From: DASQFD01 sp035633255
GTDB lineage: Bacteria > Actinomycetota > Actinomycetes > Actinomycetales > Dermatophilaceae
Length of the DNA: 52,266 nt
Direction: 5' to 3'
Assembly: GCA_035633255.1 (NCBI GenBank)
Contig: DASQFD010000133.1
Location: 1-52,266 of the forward strand
The position numbers and the translations under genes are program-made. Below the pieces are notes generated by a model, which saw nothing but the letters and a program-made list of their open reading frames with translations, ran no database searches and was not told the origin of the DNA. The stretch's first letter is position 1. Each line of letters starts with the position of its first letter. Positions 1-7,768 of this stretch are shown one piece after another.

Positions 1-140
1 CAGCCCACACGCCCCAGTAGCCGACCGATGAGCATCTCGAAGGTCCCGCGAGGACGGCCCGGCCCACCCACGCCCACCCAAGGAACGGAATACAGGCGAG
101 CACGGCCTCTTTCGGTCCCTGAGCCACGCCGCTCCGCCCC

Positions 141-156
141 CCCTGAAAGATCAGGG
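141..156. promoter_or_regulatory. Inverted repeat upstream of vapBC, candidate autoregulatory operator
   Basis: CCCTGA (141-146) and TCAGGG (151-156) form a perfect 6-bp inverted repeat around AAGA. It lies about 17 nt upstream of the presumed -10 box of vapB. VapB antitoxins usually bind inverted repeats over their own promoter, so an operator is a reasonable inference. A small hairpin with no role cannot be excluded. Confidence 0.35.
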
Positions 157-172
157 TCTGACCGCGGCGTGC

Positions 173-178
173 CACATT
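173..178 (+). promoter_or_regulatory. -10 box of a probable leaderless vapB promoter
   Basis: CACATT is followed by 6 nt (GGAGGC) and the ATG at 185. The GGAGG lies only 1 nt from the ATG, too close for a normal Shine-Dalgarno interaction. Leaderless initiation fits better and matches the CACAAT-6nt-ATG arrangement at 39494. Confidence 0.35.
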
Positions 179-184
179 GGAGGC

Positions 185-427
185 ATGCATGCCACAGTGG
201 TCCTCGGGAAGCAGGGTCGCCTGGTCATCCCGGCCGACGTCCGTGCCGCCCTGGGCCTCGCGCCCGGCGACCGGCTGCAGCTGCACGTCGCCGGACACCG
301 GCTGGTCCTGGAGCGGCAACGGGACGCCGCGGCGGAGCTGCGGGGGCTCGCGGCGAACGTCCCGCGCAGCCGCTCGCTCGTCGACGAGCTGCTGGCCGAG
401 CGTCGTCTCGCCGCCGGCTCCGAGTGA
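185..427 (+). CDS. vapB: AbrB/MazE-type antitoxin of a VapBC-like module
   Basis: An 80-aa protein whose first 45 residues form a swapped-hairpin AbrB DNA-binding domain; the GKQGRLVIPADVR stretch with ALGLAPGD is typical. The C-terminal tail (RSRSLVDELLAERR) would be the toxin-neutralising segment. It should bind and block the PIN toxin encoded next and repress the shared promoter. Its stop overlaps the toxin start (GTGA, 424-427), so the two are translationally coupled. The ATG at 185 is chosen because translation from it includes the whole first strand of the AbrB fold. The family assignment is firm; the symbol is by analogy. Confidence 0.85.
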   Translation: MHATVVLGKQGRLVIPADVRAALGLAPGDRLQLHVAGHRLVLERQRDAAAELRGLAANVPRSRSLVDELLAERRLAAGSE

Positions 428-804
428 CCGTCCTGGACGCCTCGGCCGTCCTGGCCCTGGTGCACGACGAGCCGGGTGCCGCGCTCGTGGCCGACGTGCT
501 GTCGTCGTCCACCCTGGGCGCTGCCAACCTCGCCGAGGTCATCGGGACGCTCGTCGGCGCGGACGCCGACGTGCGCCGGGTCCGCGAGCTCCTCCTCGCG
601 GCCGGAGTGACGATCGCGCCCGTGCTCGCCGAGGATGCCGAGCTGGCCGGTGCGATGCGCGCCATCCCCGGGGGCCGCGAGCTGTCACTCGGCGACCGGT
701 GCTGCCTGGCGCTCGCGGTGCGGAGCACGCCGGCGGAGGTCCTGACCGCCGACCGTGCGTGGGCGGACCTCGACCTGCCCGTCCGCGTCCGTCTCATCCG
801 CTGA
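424..804 (+). CDS. vapC: PIN-domain ribonuclease toxin, VapC family
   Basis: A 126-aa PIN domain covering the whole protein, starting at a GTG that overlaps the antitoxin stop. Acidic metal-binding residues are visible: Asp in VLDASAVLAL near the N-terminus, Glu in ANLAEVIG, Asp in SLGDRCCLALA and Asp in LTADRAW. This is the expected four-acid Mg2+ site of VapC RNases, which cleave tRNA or rRNA when freed from VapB. Length is normal for the family. The RNA target cannot be read from the sequence. Confidence 0.88.
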   Translation: MTVLDASAVLALVHDEPGAALVADVLSSSTLGAANLAEVIGTLVGADADVRRVRELLLAAGVTIAPVLAEDAELAGAMRAIPGGRELSLGDRCCLALAVRSTPAEVLTADRAWADLDLPVRVRLIR

Positions 805-849
805 CGCCAGGTGCTGCTCCGTGGCTGCGCGGGGAGCAGCCGACCGGCC
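805..849. other. Short non-coding gap after vapC
   Basis: No gene, promoter or hairpin stands out between the vapC stop and the first recognisable residues of the decayed permease. Together with that pseudogene it makes the roughly 700-bp stretch 805-1500, which has no intact gene. Confidence 0.4.
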
Positions 850-1468
850 CGTTCACCGCTCGCTTCGCCAACGTCGTCCGGCCCGGCTGCACCCCGACCC
901 GGTCGGTGGAGGAGGGCATCGGCGCGACGGGTCCGGACCGCGCCGGGCCGCCCTGTGCGGTCGCCGGGACCAACGCGGTGAACGCCATCGCTCCCGTCCT
1001 CGTGCTCGGCGTGGACGAGATCCGCCGGCGGCTCGCCCTCTCGTCCGGCCAGGTGCGGGCGGTCCGGGACGGGGCGGCGGTGATGATCGACCGCCTCTCG
1101 CCTCCCGGCGACCTGGTGCGCCTGGTCCGCGGGACGTACCGGGTCGACCCGACGGGCGCGGAGGCCGCCGCACCGCAGGTGCGGGTCGAGCAGGACGTCG
1201 CGGTGCCTGTCCTGCGGCTCCCCGACTCCCCGCCTTGGGGTGCGTCCTCGGGGTGGCGGTGGGTCTGGTCCCCGGCGTGGCGCTGGCGCGGGTGCTCACC
1301 CGCGATGGGTTCGAGCCGTTGACCGGCGACTCGGCTCCCGGCGAGGGGATCCTCGTCGTCCCCTGGCTGCCGCTGCTGGTCCTCGGGGTCGCCATGCCCC
1401 TCGTGGCGGCGGCGCTGGCGGCGGCCGGCATCCGAAGGGCACCCCAGGTGACGCGCCGGAGCACCTGA
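850..1468 (+). pseudogene. Remnant of an FtsX-like ABC transporter permease
   Basis: Two pieces of one protein lie in different frames. About 860-1230 reads as an extracytoplasmic segment (IAPVLVLGVDEIRRRLALSS, then a DLVRLVRGTYRVDPTGAEA region). From about 1236 another frame reads a last transmembrane part (LGCVLGVAVGLVPGVALARV, then VPWLPLLVLGVAMPLVAAAL) ending RRST at 1468. Together they resemble the C-terminal half of large FtsX/MacB-like permeases, but the start, the first membrane helices and the loop between the pieces are missing and a frameshift separates them. I read this as a relic of a deleted export operon; the partner ATPase is not in the window. Confidence 0.55.
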
Positions 1469-1487
1469 GGGGGCCCGGTCCACGCCG

Positions 1488-1493
1488 TAGGGT
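1488..1493 (+). promoter_or_regulatory. -10 box, leaderless promoter of the nitroreductase-family gene
   Basis: TAGGGT is followed by 7 nt and the ATG at 1501. There is no Shine-Dalgarno sequence in between. Confidence 0.45.
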
Positions 1494-1500
1494 GACGCCC

Positions 1501-2031
1501 ATGGGCCTGTGGACCGACCTGGCGTGCGAGGCGCCCCGGCCGGGCCCGCTCGCCCGCGGCATCATGGCGGTGACGGTCACGCCGTGGGGCGCCCGCGCCG
1601 GGTCCCGGGTCATCCCGGTGCTCGACGACGCCGCCCGGCGCCTGACCCACGGCCGCACCACGCTGACCGAGTCGCTCGTGGACCTGCCCACCATCGAGCT
1701 CGTCACCACCGGCGCCCGCACCGGGGCGCGGCGGGTCACCCACCTCGTCGCCGTGCGCGCCGGGGACGACATCGCGGTGCTCGGCACGAACTTCGGCACG
1801 GCCCGCACGCCCGCCTGGGTGCACAACCTGCGCGCCCAGCCCCGCGTGGAGGTCGGCCACGGCACCCGCACCCTGCCTGCGCTCGCCACGGAGGTGCACG
1901 GCGCGGACGCCGAGAGGATGTGGGAGGCGGCGCGCCGCACCTATGCCGGCTTCGCGCTGTACCGAGGGAGGGTGACCACGCGCGAGATCACCGTCTGGCT
2001 GCTCACCCGCCGCGACGGTGACCGGGGCTGA
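1501..2031 (+). CDS. Deazaflavin-dependent nitroreductase family protein (split beta-barrel)
   Basis: A 176-aa protein with the Ddn/DUF385 signature: TTGARTGARRVTHL, then a GTNFGTARTPAWVHNLRAQP block, which is the F420-binding core of this family (residues about 75-125). Members reduce or bind substrates with F420H2, although some are only cofactor-binding proteins. The N-terminal 50 residues are longer than the minimal domain. The ATG at 1501 fits a leaderless promoter. No operon partner: the next gene starts about 90 nt later with its own possible promoter. The substrate is unknown. Confidence 0.75.
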   Translation: MGLWTDLACEAPRPGPLARGIMAVTVTPWGARAGSRVIPVLDDAARRLTHGRTTLTESLVDLPTIELVTTGARTGARRVTHLVAVRAGDDIAVLGTNFGTARTPAWVHNLRAQPRVEVGHGTRTLPALATEVHGADAERMWEAARRTYAGFALYRGRVTTREITVWLLTRRDGDRG

Positions 2032-2118
2032 CCCGAGGTCGCGGCAGCCCGGCGCACCCGTCCCGGGCCCCGGTGACCGCCCCGCTGAGGGCGGACCGTC
2101 TGGGGCAGGATGGAGGGC

Positions 2119-2757
2119 ATGACCGACCAGCCGCAGCACACCGGGGACCAGCGCACCGGTCCGGCACCGCACCCGGACACCGACCCGGACCGGGTCGTCG
2201 TCATCACCCCCGACGGCATGGGCGTCGCACCCGACCCGTCCGAGCCGGGCGAGCGGGAGGACGAGGAGCAGCGTCATCCCAGCCCGGCCGACCTGGTGGA
2301 GTCACCCGCCAAGGTCATGCGGATCGGCTCGATGATCAAGCAGCTCCTCGACGAGGTGCGCGGCGCCCCGCTCGACGAGAAGGGCCGCGCCCGGCTCGCC
2401 GACATCCACGAGCGCTCGCTCGCCGAGCTCAAGGACGGGCTGGCGCCGGAGCTCGTCGCCGAGCTGGAGCGGATCGCCCTGCCCTTCAGCGACGAGGCGC
2501 CCAGCGAGGCCGAGCTGCGGATCGCCCAGGCCCAGCTCGTCGGGTGGCTCGAGGGGCTCTTCCACGGCATCCAGACCGCGCTGGTCGCCCAGCAGATGGC
2601 GGCCCAGGCCCAGCTCCAGCAGATGCGCCAGCTCCCGCCCGGGGTGATGGTGCGCGGCGGCCTCGGGCCCCAGATGCCGGGGGGCGGCCCGGCGTCCGCC
2701 GGTCACGGGCACCCCGACGGCGCGAACCATGCCGAGGGGACCGGTCAGTACCTGTAG
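2119..2757 (+). CDS. bpa: Bacterial proteasome activator Bpa
   Basis: A 212-aa protein matching the Bpa/PafE family (DUF2587), the ATP-independent ring activator that opens the actinobacterial 20S proteasome for unfolded proteins. After a disordered acidic N-terminus (residues 1-65) comes the four-helix region: KVMRIGSMIKQLLDEVRGAP, SLAELKDGLAPELVAELER, then AELRIAQAQLVGWLEGLFHG. The protein ends in GQYL, the hydrophobic-tyrosine-any gate-opening motif that docks into the proteasome alpha ring. Start: ATG 2110 is also in frame, but 2119 gives the N-terminus MTDQ and sits 7 nt after a possible -10 (CAGGAT). The proteasome genes themselves are not in the window. Confidence 0.9.
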   Translation: MTDQPQHTGDQRTGPAPHPDTDPDRVVVITPDGMGVAPDPSEPGEREDEEQRHPSPADLVESPAKVMRIGSMIKQLLDEVRGAPLDEKGRARLADIHERSLAELKDGLAPELVAELERIALPFSDEAPSEAELRIAQAQLVGWLEGLFHGIQTALVAQQMAAQAQLQQMRQLPPGVMVRGGLGPQMPGGGPASAGHGHPDGANHAEGTGQYL

Positions 2758-2806
2758 CCCACCGGCCCCGGCGGCGCGGCGTCCCGAGTCAGCGACGGGG
2801 CGGCCG

Positions 2807-2998
2807 TCACCTCGCCCCGCGCAGCCCATCCCGGGCGGCCCCGACCACGACGCCCAACGCCGCGCCGATGCACACGCCCATGGCGACGGCGAGCGCCCCG
2901 CCGACGAGGAGACCGACGACCATCCCGAGGCCGGCTCCCAGCACGAGTGCTGCACCCACCACGGTCCCCCGGTTGCGGGCCCCGGACTTCTGCGTCAT
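2807..2998 (-). CDS. Small glycine-rich two-helix membrane protein, unknown function
   Basis: A 63-aa protein beginning MTQKSGARNRG. It then has about 45 residues of Gly/Ala/Val-rich sequence (GLGMVVGLLVGGALAVAMG is central) that should form two tightly packed glycine-zipper transmembrane helices with a short turn, ending in a basic tail. A GAGGGG lies about 6 nt before the ATG. Further upstream the frame stays open, but that part is low-quality Arg/Gly/Pro sequence, so the short start is preferred. The function is not recognised. Confidence 0.6.
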   Translation of the reverse strand: MTQKSGARNRGTVVGAALVLGAGLGMVVGLLVGGALAVAMGVCIGAALGVVVGAARDGLRGAR

Positions 2999-3083
2999 CA
3001 CGCACCCCTCGGTCGGTCGGCGCTGCGACGTCCCCGTGACCGGATCGCCAGGTCCGGCGCTCCCCCCCCGGCGGCCCCGCCCG

Positions 3084-4760
3084 TCAGGCCAGCTCCACGG
3101 CCGCTGACCGCCCGGCGGTCCGGCCGGAGAAGAGGCACCCGCCGAGGAAGGTCCCCTCCAGCGCCCGGTAGCCGTGCATCCCACCACCCCCGAAGCCGGC
3201 CACCTCGCCGGCGGCCCACAGGCCGGGCACCGGCTGGCGGTCGGGGCCGAGCACCCGCGCGGCGAGGTCGGTGTGCAGCCCGCCGAGGGTCTTGCGCGTG
3301 AGCACCCGAAGACGCACGGCGACGAGGGGACCGTGGTCGGGGTCGAGGATCGGGTGCGGCGGGAACGCCCGCTTGGTGAGCCGGTCCCCGCGGTAGCGGC
3401 GGGCGACGTGGATGGCGGCGACCTGCGCGTCCTTGGTGAAGGGGTTGGCCACCTGCCGATCCCGCTCGAGCACCTGGCGCTGCACGTGCGCGGCGTCCAG
3501 GAGCGGCTCCCCGACCAGGTCGTTCATCCGCGCCACCAGCTCGCCGAGTGTCGTCGCCCGGAGGAAGTCCTCGCCGTGGTCGAGGAACGCCTGCACCGAC
3601 GGCTGCACCCGGGTGATCGGGCGCCGGGCGACGTCGCGGTAGCGCCGGTCGGTCAGGTCGAGGTTCTGCTCGCTGCCCGAGAGCGCGAACTCCTTGCCGA
3701 CGATCGAGGTGTTGGTGACGAACCACGAGTGGTCGTGCCCGCTCCGGCGCAGGTGGGCGAGCGTCCCGAGGGTGTCGAAGCCCGGGAAGAGCGGCGCGGG
3801 CAACCGGTCGCCCCGGGCGTCGAACCACATCGACGAGGGCCCCGGCAGGATCCGGATGGCGTGCCCCGGCCAGACGGGGTCCCAGTTCCGGACGCCCTCG
3901 ACGTAGTGCCACATCCGGTCCCGGTTGACGACCGCCCCGCCGGCCGCCTCGGTGGCCGCCACCATCCGCCCGTCCACGTGCGCCGGCACCCCGGTGAGCA
4001 GCTCCGCCGGCGCTCCGCCGAGCCGGTCCGGCCACGCGGCCCGGACCAGGTCGTGGTCGCCGCCGATGCCGCCCGCCGCCACGACGACCGCCGGGGCCGA
4101 GAAGGCGAAGTCCCCCGTGACGTCGCGGTTGCTCGCCACCCCTCGGGGTGCGGCGTCCGGCGCGAGCACGACGCCGCGGACCCCGGTCACGGCACCGGCC
4201 GTCGTCACCAGCCCGTCCACTCGGTGGCGCGCCCGGTAGCGCACCCGCCCGGTCGCCAGGTGCTCACGGACGCGCCGCTCGAAGGGCGCGACCACGCCCG
4301 TGCCGGTGCCCCAGGGGATGTGGAAGCGGGGCACCGAGTTGCCGTGGCCGCCGGCCGTCCCGTCCCCGCGCTCGGCCCAGCCCACGACCGGGAAGAACGT
4401 GATGCCCTGCGCCCGCAGCCACGAGCGCTTCTCCCCCGCGGCCCACTCGACGTAGGCCCGCCCCCAGCGCGCCGGCCACTCGTCCTCGCCCGGGCCACCG
4501 TCGGGGCCGACGAGGCGGTCCCAGCCCGCGGTGCCCTCCCAGTCCTGCCAGGCGAGGTCGAGGGAGTCCGCGATGCCCATCCGGCGCTGCTCCGGGCTGT
4601 CGACCAGGAAGAGCCCACCGAGGGACCAGAACGCCTGACCGCCGAGGTTGGCCTCGCTCTCCTGGTCCAGGAGCAGGACCGAGCGCCCCGCGTCCGCGAG
4701 CTCGGCGGCCGCGACCAGCCCGGCCAGCCCGGCACCGACGACGACGGCGTCCGCATCCAT
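3084..4760 (-). CDS. FAD-binding dehydrogenase, fumarate reductase/KsdD-like family
   Basis: A 558-aa flavoprotein with an N-terminal dinucleotide fold (VVVGAGLAGLVAAAELADAG, residues 5-25) followed by the ribityl-binding acidic end (LLLDQESEANLGGQAFWSLG). The C-terminus has the second FAD motif (GLWAAGEVAGFGGGGMHGYR) and the typical ending ALEGTFLGGCLFSGRTAGR. This architecture is shared with 3-ketosteroid delta1-dehydrogenases and fumarate reductases; this long branch is annotated only as FAD-binding dehydrogenase in mycobacteria. The substrate is unknown. It reads away from the HAD phosphatase upstream (22-nt gap). Confidence 0.85.
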   Translation of the reverse strand: MDADAVVVGAGLAGLVAAAELADAGRSVLLLDQESEANLGGQAFWSLGGLFLVDSPEQRRMGIADSLDLAWQDWEGTAGWDRLVGPDGGPGEDEWPARWGRAYVEWAAGEKRSWLRAQGITFFPVVGWAERGDGTAGGHGNSVPRFHIPWGTGTGVVAPFERRVREHLATGRVRYRARHRVDGLVTTAGAVTGVRGVVLAPDAAPRGVASNRDVTGDFAFSAPAVVVAAGGIGGDHDLVRAAWPDRLGGAPAELLTGVPAHVDGRMVAATEAAGGAVVNRDRMWHYVEGVRNWDPVWPGHAIRILPGPSSMWFDARGDRLPAPLFPGFDTLGTLAHLRRSGHDHSWFVTNTSIVGKEFALSGSEQNLDLTDRRYRDVARRPITRVQPSVQAFLDHGEDFLRATTLGELVARMNDLVGEPLLDAAHVQRQVLERDRQVANPFTKDAQVAAIHVARRYRGDRLTKRAFPPHPILDPDHGPLVAVRLRVLTRKTLGGLHTDLAARVLGPDRQPVPGLWAAGEVAGFGGGGMHGYRALEGTFLGGCLFSGRTAGRSAAVELA

Positions 4761-4768
4761 GGCGAACC

Positions 4769-4774
4769 AACCTA
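4769..4774 (-). promoter_or_regulatory. -10 box upstream of the FAD-binding dehydrogenase
   Basis: On the minus strand TAGGTT is followed by 8 nt and the ATG at 4760. This is within the leaderless range, though 1-2 nt longer than most here. It lies just before the 3' end of the HAD gene. Confidence 0.35.
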
Positions 4775-4782
4775 TTGCGCGG

Positions 4783-5475
4783 TCACCGCGACAGCAGCCG
4801 GACCGAGCCGGTGCCCCGGTCGACGGTCGCGCGGACCTCGTCCAGGCCGCCGACGACGGCGTCGGCGAGCGCGGCGAGCTCGTCGGCCGGGGTCGTGGTG
4901 GTCACGGCGAGCGCACCGCCCACCCCGGCGTCCCGGGCCGAGACCAGGCCGGCGAGCGCGTCCTCCACCGCGACACAGTCGGCCGGCTCCACGTCGAGCT
5001 CCCGCGCCGCCACGAGGTAGGGCTCCGGGCCGGGTTTGCCACGCACCACGTCGTCCGCGGTGACGACGACGTCGGGTCGGCGCAGACCGGTTGCCGCCAG
5101 CCGGGCCTCGGCCAGCGGGCGGGAACCCGAGGTGACGATGGCGACCCGGGCGCCGCCGTCCCCCAGCTCGTCGAGGAGCTCGGCGGCACCGGGCAGCAGC
5201 GTGATGCCCGCGACGTCGGCCACCTCCAGGGCGACGATCCGGTCGTGCGCCGCGGCCCGCTGCTCCGGCGGCAGCAGCTCCGCGACGAGGTTGGCCGCCG
5301 TCACCCCGTGCCGGAGCCGGGCGGGGTCCACGCCGTACTCGGCCGCCCAGGTCCGCCAGCTCCGTTCCACCGACGCGATGGAGTCCACGAGGGTGCCGTC
5401 GAGGTCGAGCAGCACCCCGGCGAAGGCCCGCCCGAGGAGGGCGGACCGGGGGGCCGGCACCGACGTCGTCGCCAT
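4783..5475 (-). CDS. HAD-superfamily phosphatase (subfamily IA, sugar-phosphatase-like)
   Basis: A 230-aa HAD hydrolase. Motif I is LLDLDGTLVDS (nucleophile Asp about residue 24), motif II is IVTSGSR, motif III Lys is in RGKPGPEPYL, and motif IV is AVEDALAG. The helical cap between motifs I and II makes it subfamily IA, close to 2-deoxyglucose-6-phosphate, glycerol-3-phosphate and other sugar phosphatases; the exact substrate cannot be told. The ATG at 5475 lies 6 nt after a minus-strand TAGGCT box. Its start is only 22 bp from the divergent metallophosphoesterase start. Confidence 0.85.
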   Translation of the reverse strand: MATTSVPAPRSALLGRAFAGVLLDLDGTLVDSIASVERSWRTWAAEYGVDPARLRHGVTAANLVAELLPPEQRAAAHDRIVALEVADVAGITLLPGAAELLDELGDGGARVAIVTSGSRPLAEARLAATGLRRPDVVVTADDVVRGKPGPEPYLVAARELDVEPADCVAVEDALAGLVSARDAGVGGALAVTTTTPADELAALADAVVGGLDEVRATVDRGTGSVRLLSR

Positions 5476-5481
5476 GGTTCG

Positions 5482-5491
5482 AGCCTAGGGT
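5482..5491. promoter_or_regulatory. Shared bidirectional -10 region for two leaderless genes
   Basis: The plus strand reads TAGGGT (5486-5491), 6 nt, ATG 5498. The minus strand reads TAGGCT (5487-5482), 6 nt, ATG 5475. The two -10 hexamers overlap on the CCTAGG palindrome. The whole space between the two start codons is 22 bp, so each -35 would have to lie inside the opposite gene. Confidence 0.6.
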
Positions 5492-5497
5492 GAGGAC

Positions 5498-7768
5498 ATG
5501 GACACCCCGGGGGCGGGCCGCTCCCGGCTCGCCGTCCTCGCCGCCGCCGTCGCTCCCACGGCTCTGCTCCTCGGCTCGGCGTGGGCCGCGGCCCTCCAGC
5601 CGGCGGGCTACGACGCCGCGCGGGACTCCGTGCTCGCCCTCGCGGCCGCGGACGCGCCGCACCGCTGGGTCATGAGCACCGCCCTGCTGGTCGCCGGTGC
5701 GGCGCTGGCGGCGACGGCGGCGGCCCTGCCGGCGGTCCCCCGCCGCGGCCGGCTGACCCTCGCCCTCGCCGGGGTCGGGGTGGGCGCCACGGCCTTCCTG
5801 CCCCAACCGGACCGGTCGGAGACCTCTGCCGCCCAGGCGGTGGCGTGGGCCGTGGCGCTGGGGCTCCTGGCCGCCTGGCCGTGGGCGGCCACGCGCCGGG
5901 ACGCGCCGGGCCCGCTCTCGCCACGGGTCGGCATCGCCGCCACCCTGGTCCTGGGCGCGCTGGTGGCGACAATGGTCGTGGCGCAGGCGACCGGTGCGGT
6001 GGCGCCGGCGGGGCTCGCCGGGCCGGGACCAGCGGGAGCAGCAGGAGCAGCGACGCCCGCGGGCACGGCATACGGCGCGGCGGAGCGGGTGGTGCTGGCC
6101 GCCCTGCTCAGCTGGCCACTCGTCGTGGCGCTGGGCGCCTGGGTGGCCGCGGGGCGACCGGTGGGCGGCACGCGCGCCCGGCACGTTCTCGCGGTCCTCG
6201 CCCTGGCCGCCGCCTGCACCGTCGGGGGCGTGGTGGCGACGATCCTCGTGCCGGCCTCCGCCGCGACCCGGCACTACGAGGCCGACATCTCCCTCACCCT
6301 CGACCCGCGTGACGCCGGGCGGGTCCGGGCGGCGACCGTCTTCGGGGACGTCGACATCGCCTTCTCGGGCCTGGCACCCGGCGTCGTCGCCGTGCCGCAG
6401 GTGCGGCCGAGCATCACCGACGTCCTGGCCCGCCCCGGTGCCGGCATTCCCGCGCTCAAGCCCGGCCCGCTGGAGCTGTCGGCGGCGCTCACCGACGCCG
6501 CCCGGGCCGTGGCGCTGCGCTTCCTGGTCGGCGGCCTGGTCACCTCGGGCGTGGTGCTCCTCGGGTATGCCGTCGCCCGCCGCCGGGCGCCGAACCGCCG
6601 GGTCGTCGTCGTGGCGGCCACCGCGTGGCTGGCCTCGGCGGTGGTCACGGGCGCCGCCGGGTGGGCCACCTACCGCACCGACCGGCAGGCGGCGCTGACG
6701 ACGACCGGCCTGCTCGGGACGGTGCAGAGCTCGGCCACCCTGCTCGGGGACGTGCAGAAGCGGTCCGAGCAGGTGAGCCCCTACGTCCGCAACCTCATCG
6801 CCCTGACCTCCGCCCTGCAGGAGCGGTACGCACCGACGCCGCTGGACGAGCCGGTGGCGCTGCGGGTCCTGCTCGTCTCCGACCTGCACGTCGGCAACGC
6901 CTACCCGCTCATGCGCACCATCGTGCGGGAGGAGGACATCGACCTCGTCGTGGACACCGGGGACCTGGTGACCTTCGGGACGGTCGAGGAGGCGCAGCGG
7001 GCCGACCTGTTCGGCGGGATCGCCTCCCTGGGTGTCCCGTACCTGTTCACCCGCGGCAACCACGACGCCACCTCCGCCACCGACACCGCGCTGCTGCGGG
7101 CCCTGGACACGGTGCCCAACGTCGTGCTGCTGGAGCCGCCCGCGGGCGGCTACACCCTGGTCGACGCGGGCGGGCTGCGCATCGCCGGCTTCAACGACCC
7201 CCGGTGGTTCGGGGACGACGGGCGCGGGTCGGCACGCAAGCAGGAGCCGGCCACCGAGGCCTTCCGCGCGGCGGTGCTCGAGCGCCCGGGCGAGGGGTCG
7301 GGGGCGGCCGGGCCGCTCGACCTCGTCGTCAGCCACGAGCCGTGGGCCGTGACCCCGCTGGCCGAGGACGCCGGGGTGGTGGTCAACGGGCACATGCACG
7401 CCGCCGACCTCGAGGGCAACCGCGTGCAGGCGGGCTCCTTCACCGGGGGCGGCCCCTTCAGCCACTACCTCGAGAACGCCGGCGGGGAGGAGCTGGTCGG
7501 GCAGCCGTCGGCGTTCGACGTGCTCTCCTTCGGGCGGACCTGCCGGCTCACGACCCTGACCCGCTACCAGTTCCGCGACGTCGTCGAGGGCCGGCCGGCT
7601 TACGACGACGTCACCCTGGTCAACGGCGCCCGGATCGACACCCGCGAGCCGCAGGAGGGGCGCGCCTGCCGGTCCGGTGCCGAGCCGGTCCTCACGACCG
7701 TGCCGGACGCGGTGACGTCGGACGCGGGCGGCGCCCCCGCCGTGCCCGGGCCCTCGGTCAGCCCCTGA
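5498..7768 (+). CDS. Membrane metallophosphoesterase with N-terminal DUF998-like domain
   Basis: A 756-aa protein. Residues about 10-220 contain hydrophobic helices with an AGYDAARDSVLALAA / HRWVMSTALLVAG pattern, as in DUF998 membrane proteins. From about 225 a second membrane part follows: one helix, an extracytoplasmic domain (HYEADISLTLDPRDAGRVRA), then two helices (about 345-410). The catalytic calcineurin-like domain starts near 454: VSDLHVGN, DTGDLV, GNHD (about 519), VVSHEPW and GHMHA (about 630). These supply the metal ligands of a dinuclear phosphoesterase. The second half alone equals the usual full-length actinobacterial membrane phosphoesterase, so the front looks like a domain fusion. 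It overlaps the convergent acyl-CoA synthetase by 11 bp. Confidence 0.85.
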   Translation: MDTPGAGRSRLAVLAAAVAPTALLLGSAWAAALQPAGYDAARDSVLALAAADAPHRWVMSTALLVAGAALAATAAALPAVPRRGRLTLALAGVGVGATAFLPQPDRSETSAAQAVAWAVALGLLAAWPWAATRRDAPGPLSPRVGIAATLVLGALVATMVVAQATGAVAPAGLAGPGPAGAAGAATPAGTAYGAAERVVLAALLSWPLVVALGAWVAAGRPVGGTRARHVLAVLALAAACTVGGVVATILVPASAATRHYEADISLTLDPRDAGRVRAATVFGDVDIAFSGLAPGVVAVPQVRPSITDVLARPGAGIPALKPGPLELSAALTDAARAVALRFLVGGLVTSGVVLLGYAVARRRAPNRRVVVVAATAWLASAVVTGAAGWATYRTDRQAALTTTGLLGTVQSSATLLGDVQKRSEQVSPYVRNLIALTSALQERYAPTPLDEPVALRVLLVSDLHVGNAYPLMRTIVREEDIDLVVDTGDLVTFGTVEEAQRADLFGGIASLGVPYLFTRGNHDATSATDTALLRALDTVPNVVLLEPPAGGYTLVDAGGLRIAGFNDPRWFGDDGRGSARKQEPATEAFRAAVLERPGEGSGAAGPLDLVVSHEPWAVTPLAEDAGVVVNGHMHAADLEGNRVQAGSFTGGGPFSHYLENAGGEELVGQPSAFDVLSFGRTCRLTTLTRYQFRDVVEGRPAYDDVTLVNGARIDTREPQEGRACRSGAEPVLTTVPDAVTSDAGGAPAVPGPSVSP

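Noticed and set aside
1..35. Possible minus-strand gene start (ATG at 35 reading MLIGRLLGRVG) running off the left edge
   Set aside because: Only 11 codons are visible, with no ribosome site or -10 at the right distance; it cannot be supported.
3174..5063. Long plus-strand open frame of about 629 codons
   Set aside because: It is antisense to the FAD-binding dehydrogenase and HAD genes, is rich in Arg/Gly/Pro/His as expected for a high-GC shadow frame, and has no family motif.
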